Below, piece after piece: positions 48,857 through 56,664 of a stretch of 64,000 nt of DNA (positions within the stretch are counted from its first letter, which is position 1; every line of letters begins with the position of its first letter). The position numbers were made by a program, and so were the translations under genes. Source of the DNA: Acinetobacter baylyi DSM 14961 = CIP 107474. GTDB taxonomy: Bacteria > Pseudomonadota > Gammaproteobacteria > Pseudomonadales > Moraxellaceae. The notes beneath the pieces are model-generated. The model worked only from the letters and a program-made list of their open reading frames with translations. It did not search any database and was not told the origin of the DNA. Location: positions 86,963 to 150,962 of the forward strand of contig NZ_KB849627.1 in the NCBI RefSeq assembly GCF_000368685.1, read 5' to 3'.

Positions 48857-49696
48857 ATGAAAATACTAGTAAAGCCACTTATTGAGCAAAATAATGTTTT
48901 ATTTAAAACCCTACTAGGTAAGAAATTTTCTTCTAAAAAGGTGTACGGGCTGCTCTCTGTGATTTCACCCTTATTAGTATTACTTGTTTGGCAGTTGATT
49001 AGTTCTTTACAGATCTTTCCAATCCAAATTTTGGTACCGCCCAAAACTGTTTGGAATACATTCATTGCGTTGTTACAAAGTGGTGAGCTTCAAATGCATC
49101 TTAAAGACAGTCTATCTCGTCTGTTTTTGGGATTTTCTATCGCAGCAATCAGTGCAATTGCTTTTGGTATTGCCTATGGTGCAAATACTCTCTTTCGTAA
49201 TTACACCTATATTCTATTTAACGTTTTTTACCAAATTCCAATCTTTGTCCTTATTCCTATTTTTATTTTAGTTTTTGGGATTGGTGAATTATTTAAAATT
49301 TTACTAATTATAAAGGCCTGTTTTTTTCCAATAGCGTTAGCAACAGCCGATGCAGTCAAAAATATTCCCAAAAAATATATTGAACTAGGACAAATCTATC
49401 AGCTTAAAACACGAGCTTGGCTCAGGCTTATTATTCTTCCATCCATACTCCCGCCGTTAATTGGTGGACTACGCATTGCACTTGGTCGTGCATGGTTGAT
49501 TTTAGTTGCCGTTGAACTACTGGCAGCTGGAACGGGTATTGGGCAAATGATGGAACTAGGACGTCAAATGTTGCGCTTAGATGTGGTGATGGTTGGTGTG
49601 TTTATCACAGGCGTCGTCGGGTTTGGTTTAGATAAAGTTTTACGCTTAGTGGAACAACGCTTTATCTCACCTGCGCTTATTTCGGGGGAAAAATAA
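48857..49696 (+). CDS. ABC transporter permease (SsuC-like), first
   Basis: A 279-residue inner-membrane permease with about six helices. The EAA loop contact region is visible in DAVKNIPKKYIELGQIYQL and LRLIILPSILPPLIGGLRIALG, as in SsuC/TauC. It starts 3 bases after the binding-protein stop, so translation is coupled. Confidence 0.87.
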   Translation: MKILVKPLIEQNNVLFKTLLGKKFSSKKVYGLLSVISPLLVLLVWQLISSLQIFPIQILVPPKTVWNTFIALLQSGELQMHLKDSLSRLFLGFSIAAISAIAFGIAYGANTLFRNYTYILFNVFYQIPIFVLIPIFILVFGIGELFKILLIIKACFFPIALATADAVKNIPKKYIELGQIYQLKTRAWLRLIILPSILPPLIGGLRIALGRAWLILVAVELLAAGTGIGQMMELGRQMLRLDVVMVGVFITGVVGFGLDKVLRLVEQRFISPALISGEK

Positions 49697-50484
49697 TGTC
49701 TCAGCGTAGATTTACTTTAAAACAATCATGGCAACGGCCAATCATTTTAGTTCAAGGCCTGATACTGCCATTATTGTTATTAGGCATATGGCAATACAGC
49801 TCGGGCTTAGGTGCTAGTCATGCCTATGCATTTGTTCCTTTACAAAACATTTATTTCGCATTAGTTAGATTGCTTGAAACAGGTGAATTATGGCTAAACA
49901 CATGGGGGAGTCTTAAAAAAGCTGGAATAGGATTCATCTTAGGTTCAATAAGCGGTTTAATTTTGGGTTCTTTGCTTGCCTATTCGAAAGTTTTAAATGC
50001 TTTAGTTTCTCCACTATTTAACAGTATTCGACAAGTTCCGTTACTGGGTTTAACACCTTTAATTGCCTTATGGTTTGGTAATGGAGAAGAAGCCAAAATT
50101 TTTATTATCGCGCTTGCTTCGTTTTTTCCATTAGTAATTAATACATATCAGGGTCTTAGCCACAACGATGCAAAATACGACGAAATCGCACGTATTTATC
50201 AATTTTCATTTTGGCGAAAATTTAAAAAAATACGCCTTCCCCAAGCCCTACCCCATATTTTAACGGGTCTAAATTTAGCCATACCCTTTACTTGGATCAC
50301 CACTACAGCAAGTGAGTTGCTATTCAATGCGGGTGCGGGACTCGGTAACTTAATGATGAAAGCCGAGATTAATGCCGAAATGGATATTTTGTTGGTTTGC
50401 GCCATTACGGTTACCCTTTGTGGGGCGTTTATGACAGCAAGTATTCATCTTATTTCAAAACGCCTACTGCTATGGCGTACCTAA
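49696..50484 (+). CDS. ABC transporter permease (SsuC-like), second
   Basis: A 262-residue permease paralogous to the first, with LWFGNGEEAKIFIIALASFF, the EAA region YDEIARIYQFSFWRKFKKIRL and LPHILTGLNLAIPFTW. It overlaps the first permease by one base. Most sulfonate importers use one permease as a homodimer, so a heterodimer is likely here. Confidence 0.87.
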   Translation: MSQRRFTLKQSWQRPIILVQGLILPLLLLGIWQYSSGLGASHAYAFVPLQNIYFALVRLLETGELWLNTWGSLKKAGIGFILGSISGLILGSLLAYSKVLNALVSPLFNSIRQVPLLGLTPLIALWFGNGEEAKIFIIALASFFPLVINTYQGLSHNDAKYDEIARIYQFSFWRKFKKIRLPQALPHILTGLNLAIPFTWITTTASELLFNAGAGLGNLMMKAEINAEMDILLVCAITVTLCGAFMTASIHLISKRLLLWRT

Positions 50485-50518
50485 TTTGTCTTTTTTAAAA
50501 ATATTGATAGGATTTTAT

Positions 50519-51274
50519 ATGTCATTCTCACTACTTTCTATTAGAAAACTTACTAAATCTTTTGAGCGTGATCAAAATACTTTGACCGTTTTAGATGGGA
50601 TTAATCTCAACATTGAGCAAGGCGAATTTATCTCGATTGTTGGTAGTAGTGGCTGTGGAAAATCAACACTATTACGTCTTATTGCTGGATTAGATCAAGA
50701 CTATGACGGTGAAATTCTACTGAATCAAACTCAGATAAAAGGCACAGATTTAAAACGCGGTCTCATCTTTCAAGAGCACCGACTACTTCCATGGCTTACT
50801 GTTTTTGAAAATATTCATTTAGCACTTGAAGAGACTCCACTCACTCGTGAAGAGAAAAATTTACGGGTAAATGAGCATATTGAAATTGTCGGGCTGAAGG
50901 GTTTTGAAAAGGCGTATCCATATGAGCTGTCTGGTGGCATGGCACAACGTGTTGCAATTGCCCGTGGACTCGTCAATAAACCGGATATTTTACTTTTGGA
51001 TGAGCCTTTTGGAGCTTTAGATGCCCTCACACGAAGTCACTTACAAGCTGAACTTCAGCGAATCTGGCAACACGAAAAAATCACCATGATTTTAGTCACT
51101 CATGATATTGAAGAAGCTGTCTATCTCGGAGATCGTGTGATTGTGATGTCAGCGCGACCAGGAAAAATTAAGGACATTATTCAAATTCCATTAATACATC
51201 CTCGACATAAGGAGAGTGAACTTTTATTTGGTTACCGCAATCAGGCACTTAATAAGCTAGATCACACAGCATAA
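50519..51274 (+). CDS. ABC transporter ATPase (SsuB-like)
   Basis: A 251-residue ATPase with Walker A GSSGCGKST, signature LSGGMAQRVAIARGL, Walker B ILLLDEPFGALDALTR and switch His in LVTHDIEEA. It fits the nitrate/sulfonate/taurine ATPase group. I chose the ATG at 50519 because it has AGGATT upstream; a TTG frame start at 50486 would be longer but is less likely. Confidence 0.92.
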   Translation: MSFSLLSIRKLTKSFERDQNTLTVLDGINLNIEQGEFISIVGSSGCGKSTLLRLIAGLDQDYDGEILLNQTQIKGTDLKRGLIFQEHRLLPWLTVFENIHLALEETPLTREEKNLRVNEHIEIVGLKGFEKAYPYELSGGMAQRVAIARGLVNKPDILLLDEPFGALDALTRSHLQAELQRIWQHEKITMILVTHDIEEAVYLGDRVIVMSARPGKIKDIIQIPLIHPRHKESELLFGYRNQALNKLDHTA

Positions 51275-51370
51275 TTAATTTGAATATTAATCGATATTAA
51301 TATTATTTAGAAACCAAATAGTATTGTGATATAAATATTTTTTACATTTAATTGATATAGGATGAAGAAA

Positions 51371-51586
51371 ATGGGTTTATCAATTTGGCATATTTTACTT
51401 TTTGCAGTGATTGTTATTTTATTATTTGGAACCTCAAAACTAAAGAGTTTAGGTAAAGATTTAGGTGGTGCAATTAAAGATTTTAAAGACTCAGTAAACT
51501 CTGATGATCAAAAATTATTGCAAAACCAGCAATACAAAGATATTAGTCCAATTGAATCACACAATAAAAAACAGAATAAAACATGA
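51371..51586 (+). CDS. tatA: twin-arginine translocase subunit TatA
   Basis: A 71-residue protein: N-terminal membrane helix ([18 protein letters not shown]), a hinge, an amphipathic helix ([20 protein letters not shown]) and a charged tail, the TatA layout. I chose the ATG at 51371 because AGGA lies 8 nt upstream; another ATG three codons earlier exists. It follows the importer ATPase by about 95 bases and heads tatABC. Confidence 0.92.
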   Translation: MGLSIWHILLFAVIVILLFGTSKLKSLGKDLGGAIKDFKDSVNSDDQKLLQNQQYKDISPIESHNKKQNKT

Positions 51587-51599
51587 GTGATTTAGTATT

Positions 51600-52016
51600 A
51601 TGTTTAATATCAGCTTTGGAGAGTTATTAGCTTTTGCAATTATTGCGCTTATTATTTTAGGACCTGAAAAACTTCCTCACACGTTAAGATCAGTCCTCCT
51701 TAAATACAGAGCAGTTAAAAACCAAATTAGTAAAATTCAAAATGATATCGAAAACGAACTTGACCTGATCGAACTTAAGAGAGTTATGCAAGAAGAGCTG
51801 CAAAAAATAAAACAAAATGAAGAGCAGCTCAAACAACAACTCGCTCTCATGCAACAAGAAATTGAAAATGTACAAACATCTGTTTCTATTGAACGAAAAA
51901 CCAAAGCACGGCGCATCAATGACTATATCTATACCCGTTCACAAGATGAGTTAAAGACACCATTTTTAGCTCATTTTAAAACAGCCAATAAATTCAGTGA
52001 GGATCAAGCCGCATGA
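51600..52016 (+). CDS. tatB: twin-arginine translocase subunit TatB
   Basis: A 138-residue protein. The start FGELLAFAIIALIILGPEKLP is the TatB signature (Glu in the helix, then GPEKLP). A long charged coiled region with EEQLKQQLALMQQ follows. It starts 13 bases after tatA and ends overlapping tatC by 4 bases. Confidence 0.92.
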   Translation: MFNISFGELLAFAIIALIILGPEKLPHTLRSVLLKYRAVKNQISKIQNDIENELDLIELKRVMQEELQKIKQNEEQLKQQLALMQQEIENVQTSVSIERKTKARRINDYIYTRSQDELKTPFLAHFKTANKFSEDQAA

Positions 52017-52759
52017 CGGAACATATTGTCAGTGAAAGCCTCACTGAAATGAAATATAGCGAACATTTAAAAGAATTAAGAAAACGACTGATCTATAGCA
52101 TTGGTATTGTTTTAGCGATTTTTTTATTATTACTCCCGCTTGCTCAGAAGAACTACCATTTTCTTGCTCACCCTTTAATTTCATTGCTTCCTAGCAACTC
52201 CACCATGATTGCAACAGATGTGATGAGTACATTTTTAGCACCATTTAAACTCAATATTTATTTTTCGATTTTATTAAGTATTCCCTTTATTCTTTATCAA
52301 TTTTGGCAATTTGTCGCTCCCGCACTTTATCAAAAAGAAAAAAGGTTCGGTATAGCACTCGTGATTTCGAGTAACCTTTTATTTTATTTAGGAATTGTGT
52401 TTGCCTATACTTTAATTTTGCCACTTGCTTTAAAGTTCTTCGTATTGGCATCGCCCGATAATGTGTTACCCATGACAGATATCAATAGCTATCTAGATTT
52501 TTGTTTAAAGCTTTTTCTAGCTTTTGGTCTGGCATTTCAAATTCCAGTTTTAACTTATATTCTTATTTTTATTGGCCTTATTTCTATTCAACAGCTAGAA
52601 GCACATCGTAAACACATCATTGTATTCTTCTTTTTTATTGCAATGTTTATTACCCCTCCTGATGTTTTTAGCATGCTTGCTCTTGCAGTCCCAATGTGGT
52701 TGTTATTTGAATTGGGTTTATGGGTCACAAAATTCACAACGCAAAAAAACATCCATTAA
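52013..52759 (+). CDS. tatC: twin-arginine translocase subunit TatC
   Basis: A 248-residue membrane protein with six helices and the TatC pattern HLKELRKRLIYSIG at the N terminus, FWQFVAPALYQKEK and the AITPPDV-like ITPPDVFSMLALAVPMW. TatC recognises the twin-arginine signal. Together with TatA and TatB this is a full translocase placed within a substrate-specific operon rather than at a housekeeping site. Confidence 0.94.
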   Translation: MTEHIVSESLTEMKYSEHLKELRKRLIYSIGIVLAIFLLLLPLAQKNYHFLAHPLISLLPSNSTMIATDVMSTFLAPFKLNIYFSILLSIPFILYQFWQFVAPALYQKEKRFGIALVISSNLLFYLGIVFAYTLILPLALKFFVLASPDNVLPMTDINSYLDFCLKLFLAFGLAFQIPVLTYILIFIGLISIQQLEAHRKHIIVFFFFIAMFITPPDVFSMLALAVPMWLLFELGLWVTKFTTQKNIH

Positions 52760-52776
52760 AAAATGGATGTTTTTTC
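52744..52776. terminator. bidirectional terminator after tatC
   Basis: A-rich run, ACATCCATT, AAAA, AATGGATGT, T run. The stem begins in the last codons of tatC. It separates tatC from the convergent regulator gene. Confidence 0.85.
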
Positions 52777-52788
52777 TATGTAAAACCC

Positions 52789-53865
52789 TTAAGCAATTTC
52801 ATTTTCATTCTTATTAGGTAGTAAGTTATATCTTGATAGAAGATTACGTAAAACATTACGCGATAGGCCTAACATTTTTGCTGTCTTGACCTGATTATTC
52901 CAGCAACTTGAAAATGCAGTATTTACTATTTTATCTTCAATAATATGCCATGCTTCCCCATCATATTCTTGAAACAAACGCTTCAAAATACTTTCAAACT
53001 CTTGAATAAGATCATTGTCTGGTAACACGGCAGAACCCGTTTCCTCAGAAAATCTTAAATGCTCAAGATCAATTGTTTTACCGCCACTCACCAGTAAAGC
53101 ATAGTGAATATTGTTTTCTAGCTCACGAATGTTGCCTGGCCAGCTATAGTTCAGCAGCGCATTTCTTGCTCTATCACTGATGTTAGGTTTAGTGGTAATA
53201 AGCTTCTGAGAGTATGAACTTAAGAAGAAATCAACTAGAGGTAAAATATCTCCTTTACGTTCACGTAATGGTAAAATATTAAGCACAACTACGTTTAAGC
53301 GATAATATAAGTCTAGACGAAACTTATTTTCTGCTACAGCTTTACGTAGATCGACATGTGTGCCCGACAAAATACGAACATTAATTGGAATTGGTTTTCG
53401 ACCACCCACGCGTACGACCTCTTTTTCTTGCAAGACTCTTAACAGCTTAACTTGTAAAGTTAGAGGTAATTCACCTACTTCATCTAAAAATAAAGTACCA
53501 CCATCGGCTGTTTCAAAAATACCAGCACGAGTTTTATTAGCACCCGTAAAAGCACCAGCTTCATAGCCAAACAGTTCAGATTCAGCAAGCGTCTCGACCA
53601 AGGCACCACAATTGACTGCAAGAAAAGGCTTATTTTTACGATCACTTTTCAAATGGATTTCGCGTGCAATTAATTCTTTACCTGTTCCTGACTCTCCTTG
53701 AATAATAACACTAGCAGAGCTTGGAGCAATCGTTTCAACTTGATTTAGTAATTTACGAGAGTTCTGATCTGAAAAAATAATTGCTTTTGCTCTTATTGGT
53801 TTTACAGGAACACCATTATCAGGCAAAGTAATTACTTTATAATCATTATCTAAAAAGGTTTTCAT
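52789..53865 (-). CDS. sigma-54-dependent enhancer-binding regulator (SfnR-like)
   Basis: A 358-residue activator with a very short N terminus and no receiver or sensor domain. The AAA+ domain begins near residue 25, with Walker A GESGTGKE (57-64), GAFTGA (104-109, contacts sigma-54) and Walker B GGTLFLDEVGEL. A C-terminal Fis-type helix-turn-helix follows (AKMLGLSRNVLRNLLSRY). SfnR of Pseudomonas, which controls dimethyl sulfone use, has the same short layout. The ATG at 53865 is preceded by GGGG. It is surrounded by sigma-54-type promoters and is their likely activator. Confidence 0.88.
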   Translation of the reverse strand: MKTFLDNDYKVITLPDNGVPVKPIRAKAIIFSDQNSRKLLNQVETIAPSSASVIIQGESGTGKELIAREIHLKSDRKNKPFLAVNCGALVETLAESELFGYEAGAFTGANKTRAGIFETADGGTLFLDEVGELPLTLQVKLLRVLQEKEVVRVGGRKPIPINVRILSGTHVDLRKAVAENKFRLDLYYRLNVVVLNILPLRERKGDILPLVDFFLSSYSQKLITTKPNISDRARNALLNYSWPGNIRELENNIHYALLVSGGKTIDLEHLRFSEETGSAVLPDNDLIQEFESILKRLFQEYDGEAWHIIEDKIVNTAFSSCWNNQVKTAKMLGLSRNVLRNLLSRYNLLPNKNENEIA

Positions 53866-54130
53866 AATTACCCCATAAAACTTATGATACAAAAATTTTA
53901 AAAATCTATATTACATTTCATAGGGTTTTTTAATAAATAACAAATAAATATATTTAATCCCAAATTTACCTACTTTATTCAAACCAATTTTATCTTATAA
54001 ATTAAAAATCAACATAATTCTTTTTTTATGATATGTTGCTTCTCAAGCACAATGTTATCTTTTTGATTAAATACAAACACTTTAAAAAATTATAAATCGT
54101 CCGTATATTTGATTTATATAGTTATAAATA
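53866..54130. other. divergent AT-rich region of the regulator and SsuD-like copy C
   Basis: Holds the regulator promoter and upstream control region of the gene at 54181. An imperfect activator-like element, TGTTG CTTCTC AAGCA, lies at 54034-54049, about 100 bases before the sigma-54 site. No gene is seen here. Confidence 0.4.
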
Positions 54131-54147
54131 TTGGCATTTATTTTGCT
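54131..54147 (+). promoter_or_regulatory. sigma-54 promoter of SsuD-like copy C
   Basis: TTGGCATTTATTTTGCT with 12-base GG-to-GC spacing and a near-perfect match to consensus. It ends 34 bases before the ATG at 54181, which settles that start; a longer in-frame start at 54109 would place the promoter in the coding region. Confidence 0.85.
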
Positions 54148-54180
54148 CATCCATTTAAAATCCACAGAATAGGTTTAATA

Positions 54181-55269
54181 ATGAGCATCGAATTTGTAGG
54201 TATGGTTTTCCCTAACCAATGGTCTGAAACCAAAGGAACGCGAATTGGCCATAAAATTGATCTAGAATATCTACGTTACCACGCACGGGCACATGAATAT
54301 GCCGGTTTTGATAAAGTCTTAATTGCTAGTGGCCCAAGCAGCCCAGACAGTACACAAATCGCGGCATACCTTGCCCAACATACAGAACGTCTTGGATTTA
54401 TGATTGCCCATCGACCTGCACTCCTTACTCCAAATTTAGCTGCACGTTCTTTTGCTACGCTTGACCATACTACGGGTGGTGGAAGAATTCGTTTACATGC
54501 AATTACGGGAATTACAGCTGAGCCACAAGAAGGTGATTATATTGTTGATAAAGTTCAACGCTATGAGCGGACGGGTGAATATCTAGATATCATCCATAAA
54601 CTTTGGAAAAGCGATCAACCGATTAGTTACGAAGGTAAATACTTTAAGTTAGACAATGCTTTTTGCCCATTAAAGCCAGTCAACGGTACAATCCCAATTT
54701 CATTCGGTGGCTCATCAAACATAGCTTATGATATTGCAGTCCGCCATGCAGACCTTTATTCATTGTGGGGGGAACCACTAGCTGGAGTAAAAGAGCAAAT
54801 TACTAAATTGAAGCTCGCAGCAGATAAAGCGAATAAACCACGGCCTCCTGTTAGCTTATCTGTACGTCTTATCATTGGTGCAACTGAAGAACTCGCTTGG
54901 CAACGAGCAGAACAGATTCTTGCAGATATTCAAAAAAATCCGACTTTTCAAAATAACGGTACATTGTCGGGGCATAAAATTAAAGGTATTGGTTCACAGC
55001 GCTTATTGGCAGCAGCTCAGCAAAGTGATCGACATGACCGTGCATTATGGATGCCAACTGCAACTGCTGTAGGCGCTTATGGCGATACGACTGCTCTAGT
55101 TGGCACGCCTGACACCATTATTGCCTCATTACTCGATTATGTAGATTTGGGGGTAACGACTTTTTTAAATCGGGGCTACGATCCTATATATGATACAGTC
55201 GATTATGGTCGTTATATCATCCCCGCTGTGCGCAAGGAGGCAGCCAAAAAATTAAAACAAATCGCTTAA
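54181..55269 (+). CDS. LLM-class flavin-dependent monooxygenase (SsuD-like), copy C
   Basis: A 362-residue luciferase-family enzyme: MSIEFVGMVFPNQW, HEYAGFDKVLIASGPSSPDS, LGFMIAHRPALLTPNLAARS, RLHAITGITAEPQEGD, ISFGGSSNIAYDIAVRHADL. The segment RPALLTPNLAARSFATLD matches the SsuD pattern RPGIISPTVAARQAATLD. Likely FMNH2-dependent C-S bond cleavage. It is divergent from the SfnR-like gene and directly after a sigma-54 promoter. Confidence 0.87.
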   Translation: MSIEFVGMVFPNQWSETKGTRIGHKIDLEYLRYHARAHEYAGFDKVLIASGPSSPDSTQIAAYLAQHTERLGFMIAHRPALLTPNLAARSFATLDHTTGGGRIRLHAITGITAEPQEGDYIVDKVQRYERTGEYLDIIHKLWKSDQPISYEGKYFKLDNAFCPLKPVNGTIPISFGGSSNIAYDIAVRHADLYSLWGEPLAGVKEQITKLKLAADKANKPRPPVSLSVRLIIGATEELAWQRAEQILADIQKNPTFQNNGTLSGHKIKGIGSQRLLAAAQQSDRHDRALWMPTATAVGAYGDTTALVGTPDTIIASLLDYVDLGVTTFLNRGYDPIYDTVDYGRYIIPAVRKEAAKKLKQIA

Positions 55270-55280
55270 ACATTTATAGA

Positions 55281-55320
55281 AAAAAGCCGCCAATTCAATA
55301 TCTTTGAAGAGCGGCTTTTT
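55281..55320. terminator. bidirectional terminator between SsuD-like copy C and the lipase gene
   Basis: AAAAAGCCGC and GCGGCTTTTT form a 10-bp stem around a 20-base loop that itself holds TTCAA/TTGAA. Flanking A and T tracts suit both strands. Confidence 0.85.
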
Positions 55321-55360
55321 AATAAAAATTTTCTTTACTGAGAAAATCTTTAGTCCGTCT

Positions 55361-56623
55361 TTATTGCAAATCAGGTTTACAAATAGCTTGAATTTTCTCT
55401 CCGGCAATCACCTTTTTAGCAAACGGAATTGAATCTTTTAAAGAAGCATTCACAGTTTCGCTATGTCCTAAACCATGATACAAATGACCTTCGACCACAG
55501 TACCCGCTTTACAAGCATCTGCCACTAGCTTCATTTGAGAACGAGCATCTGGAGTTCGGTCATTTGCCCCTGTCCCAATAAATAATGGATGACTGATTTT
55601 TAGTGTAGGATAATAACCATAATCATTTGATTCTTTCTCTTGCAGTTTTTTATAGCTTGTCGGTGGATTAGGTTTATATGCTTGTGCTGGTGAAAGTCCT
55701 GCGGTTTGAATATCACCCATAAAGCTTGTTAAGCAGGCATTTCTTGCTTGTTCAACTAAAGGAGCAGCTTCAGGAGTAAAAATTTCTTCTGTTTTAATTT
55801 CTGGATATAAACTTTGTGTCACTAAAAAACTATAGATACCATAAGCCAATGATGGACTAACTTCATAAGGATTTAACTTTAACTGATTTTTTTCAGGCGT
55901 CGCTTCAGGATCTTTATAAATCACGCCTGTACCAATTGAACCTTTAATATTTAAGTCAGGTGCGTACGTAGCCGAATAGGAAGAAGCCGCAACAGCCCCA
56001 GCGCCTCCTTGCGATTGACCCACAATCACAAACTTATTGGCAAGTGGTAACTTGGTTTTTAAAGCAGCTCTACCACTATCTAAAATACTATAAGCCAGCA
56101 TTGGGTTATTAATTAGCAAGTGAGGTCCTGCAACACCTAATCCTTCGTAATCTGTGGCAACGACTGCAAAACCTTCGTTAAGCCAACGATTTAAATATTG
56201 TACATCTCGGTATGATCGGCCACTCCAAGAGGGCGCACAAGCATCAGCTAACCCTACAGTACCATGTGCCCATAGCACCACTGGCCAACCTTCTTTCGGT
56301 GGATTTCCTTTCGGTAAGTGAATACTTCCTGAAACTACAATAGGTGTTTTGCTATCTTTACCACTCGTAGAACTGTAGAGAATCCGAATAGCCTGACTAT
56401 CATTTGCCAAACGAATATAAGGATTATGAACTGCTTCTGTTCTTAGTAGTTTTCCAGGTTGTGCAGGAATAGCTGATTTCCATGTGTAAAACTCGGAAAC
56501 TCGCCCATCTCCATACTTTTCTTGTGGTGCTGGTGGGAGCTGTGCCATTGATAATGTTGTCGCAATCATAGAGCAACTTAAAAAGGACGCTTTTAATAAT
56601 TGCGTTAAATGCTTAGCTTTCAT
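55361..56623 (-). CDS. secreted alpha/beta hydrolase (LIP-type lipase)
   Basis: A 420-residue exported hydrolase. The signal peptide ends near residue 27 (TLSMAQ). The nucleophile elbow is VIVGQSQGGAGA, the oxyanion region is WAHGTVGLAD, and the late catalytic candidates are in GANDRTPDARS and GLGHSETV. This fits the secretory lipase family (PF03583). It follows TonB receptor C by about 41 bases, so the two are co-transcribed from a sigma-54-type promoter: perhaps it frees a sulfur-containing ester before uptake. The substrate is not shown. Confidence 0.8.
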   Translation of the reverse strand: MKAKHLTQLLKASFLSCSMIATTLSMAQLPPAPQEKYGDGRVSEFYTWKSAIPAQPGKLLRTEAVHNPYIRLANDSQAIRILYSSTSGKDSKTPIVVSGSIHLPKGNPPKEGWPVVLWAHGTVGLADACAPSWSGRSYRDVQYLNRWLNEGFAVVATDYEGLGVAGPHLLINNPMLAYSILDSGRAALKTKLPLANKFVIVGQSQGGAGAVAASSYSATYAPDLNIKGSIGTGVIYKDPEATPEKNQLKLNPYEVSPSLAYGIYSFLVTQSLYPEIKTEEIFTPEAAPLVEQARNACLTSFMGDIQTAGLSPAQAYKPNPPTSYKKLQEKESNDYGYYPTLKISHPLFIGTGANDRTPDARSQMKLVADACKAGTVVEGHLYHGLGHSETVNASLKDSIPFAKKVIAGEKIQAICKPDLQ

Positions 56624-56664
56624 GATTTATCTCTTTAATCGATATACTTTTATGAAGAACATTT

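Noticed and set aside
51275..51370. A sigma-54 promoter directly before tatA
   Set aside because: I looked for GG and GC 12 bases apart with TGGCA/TTGCW and found none; tatABC is more likely read through from the importer operon.
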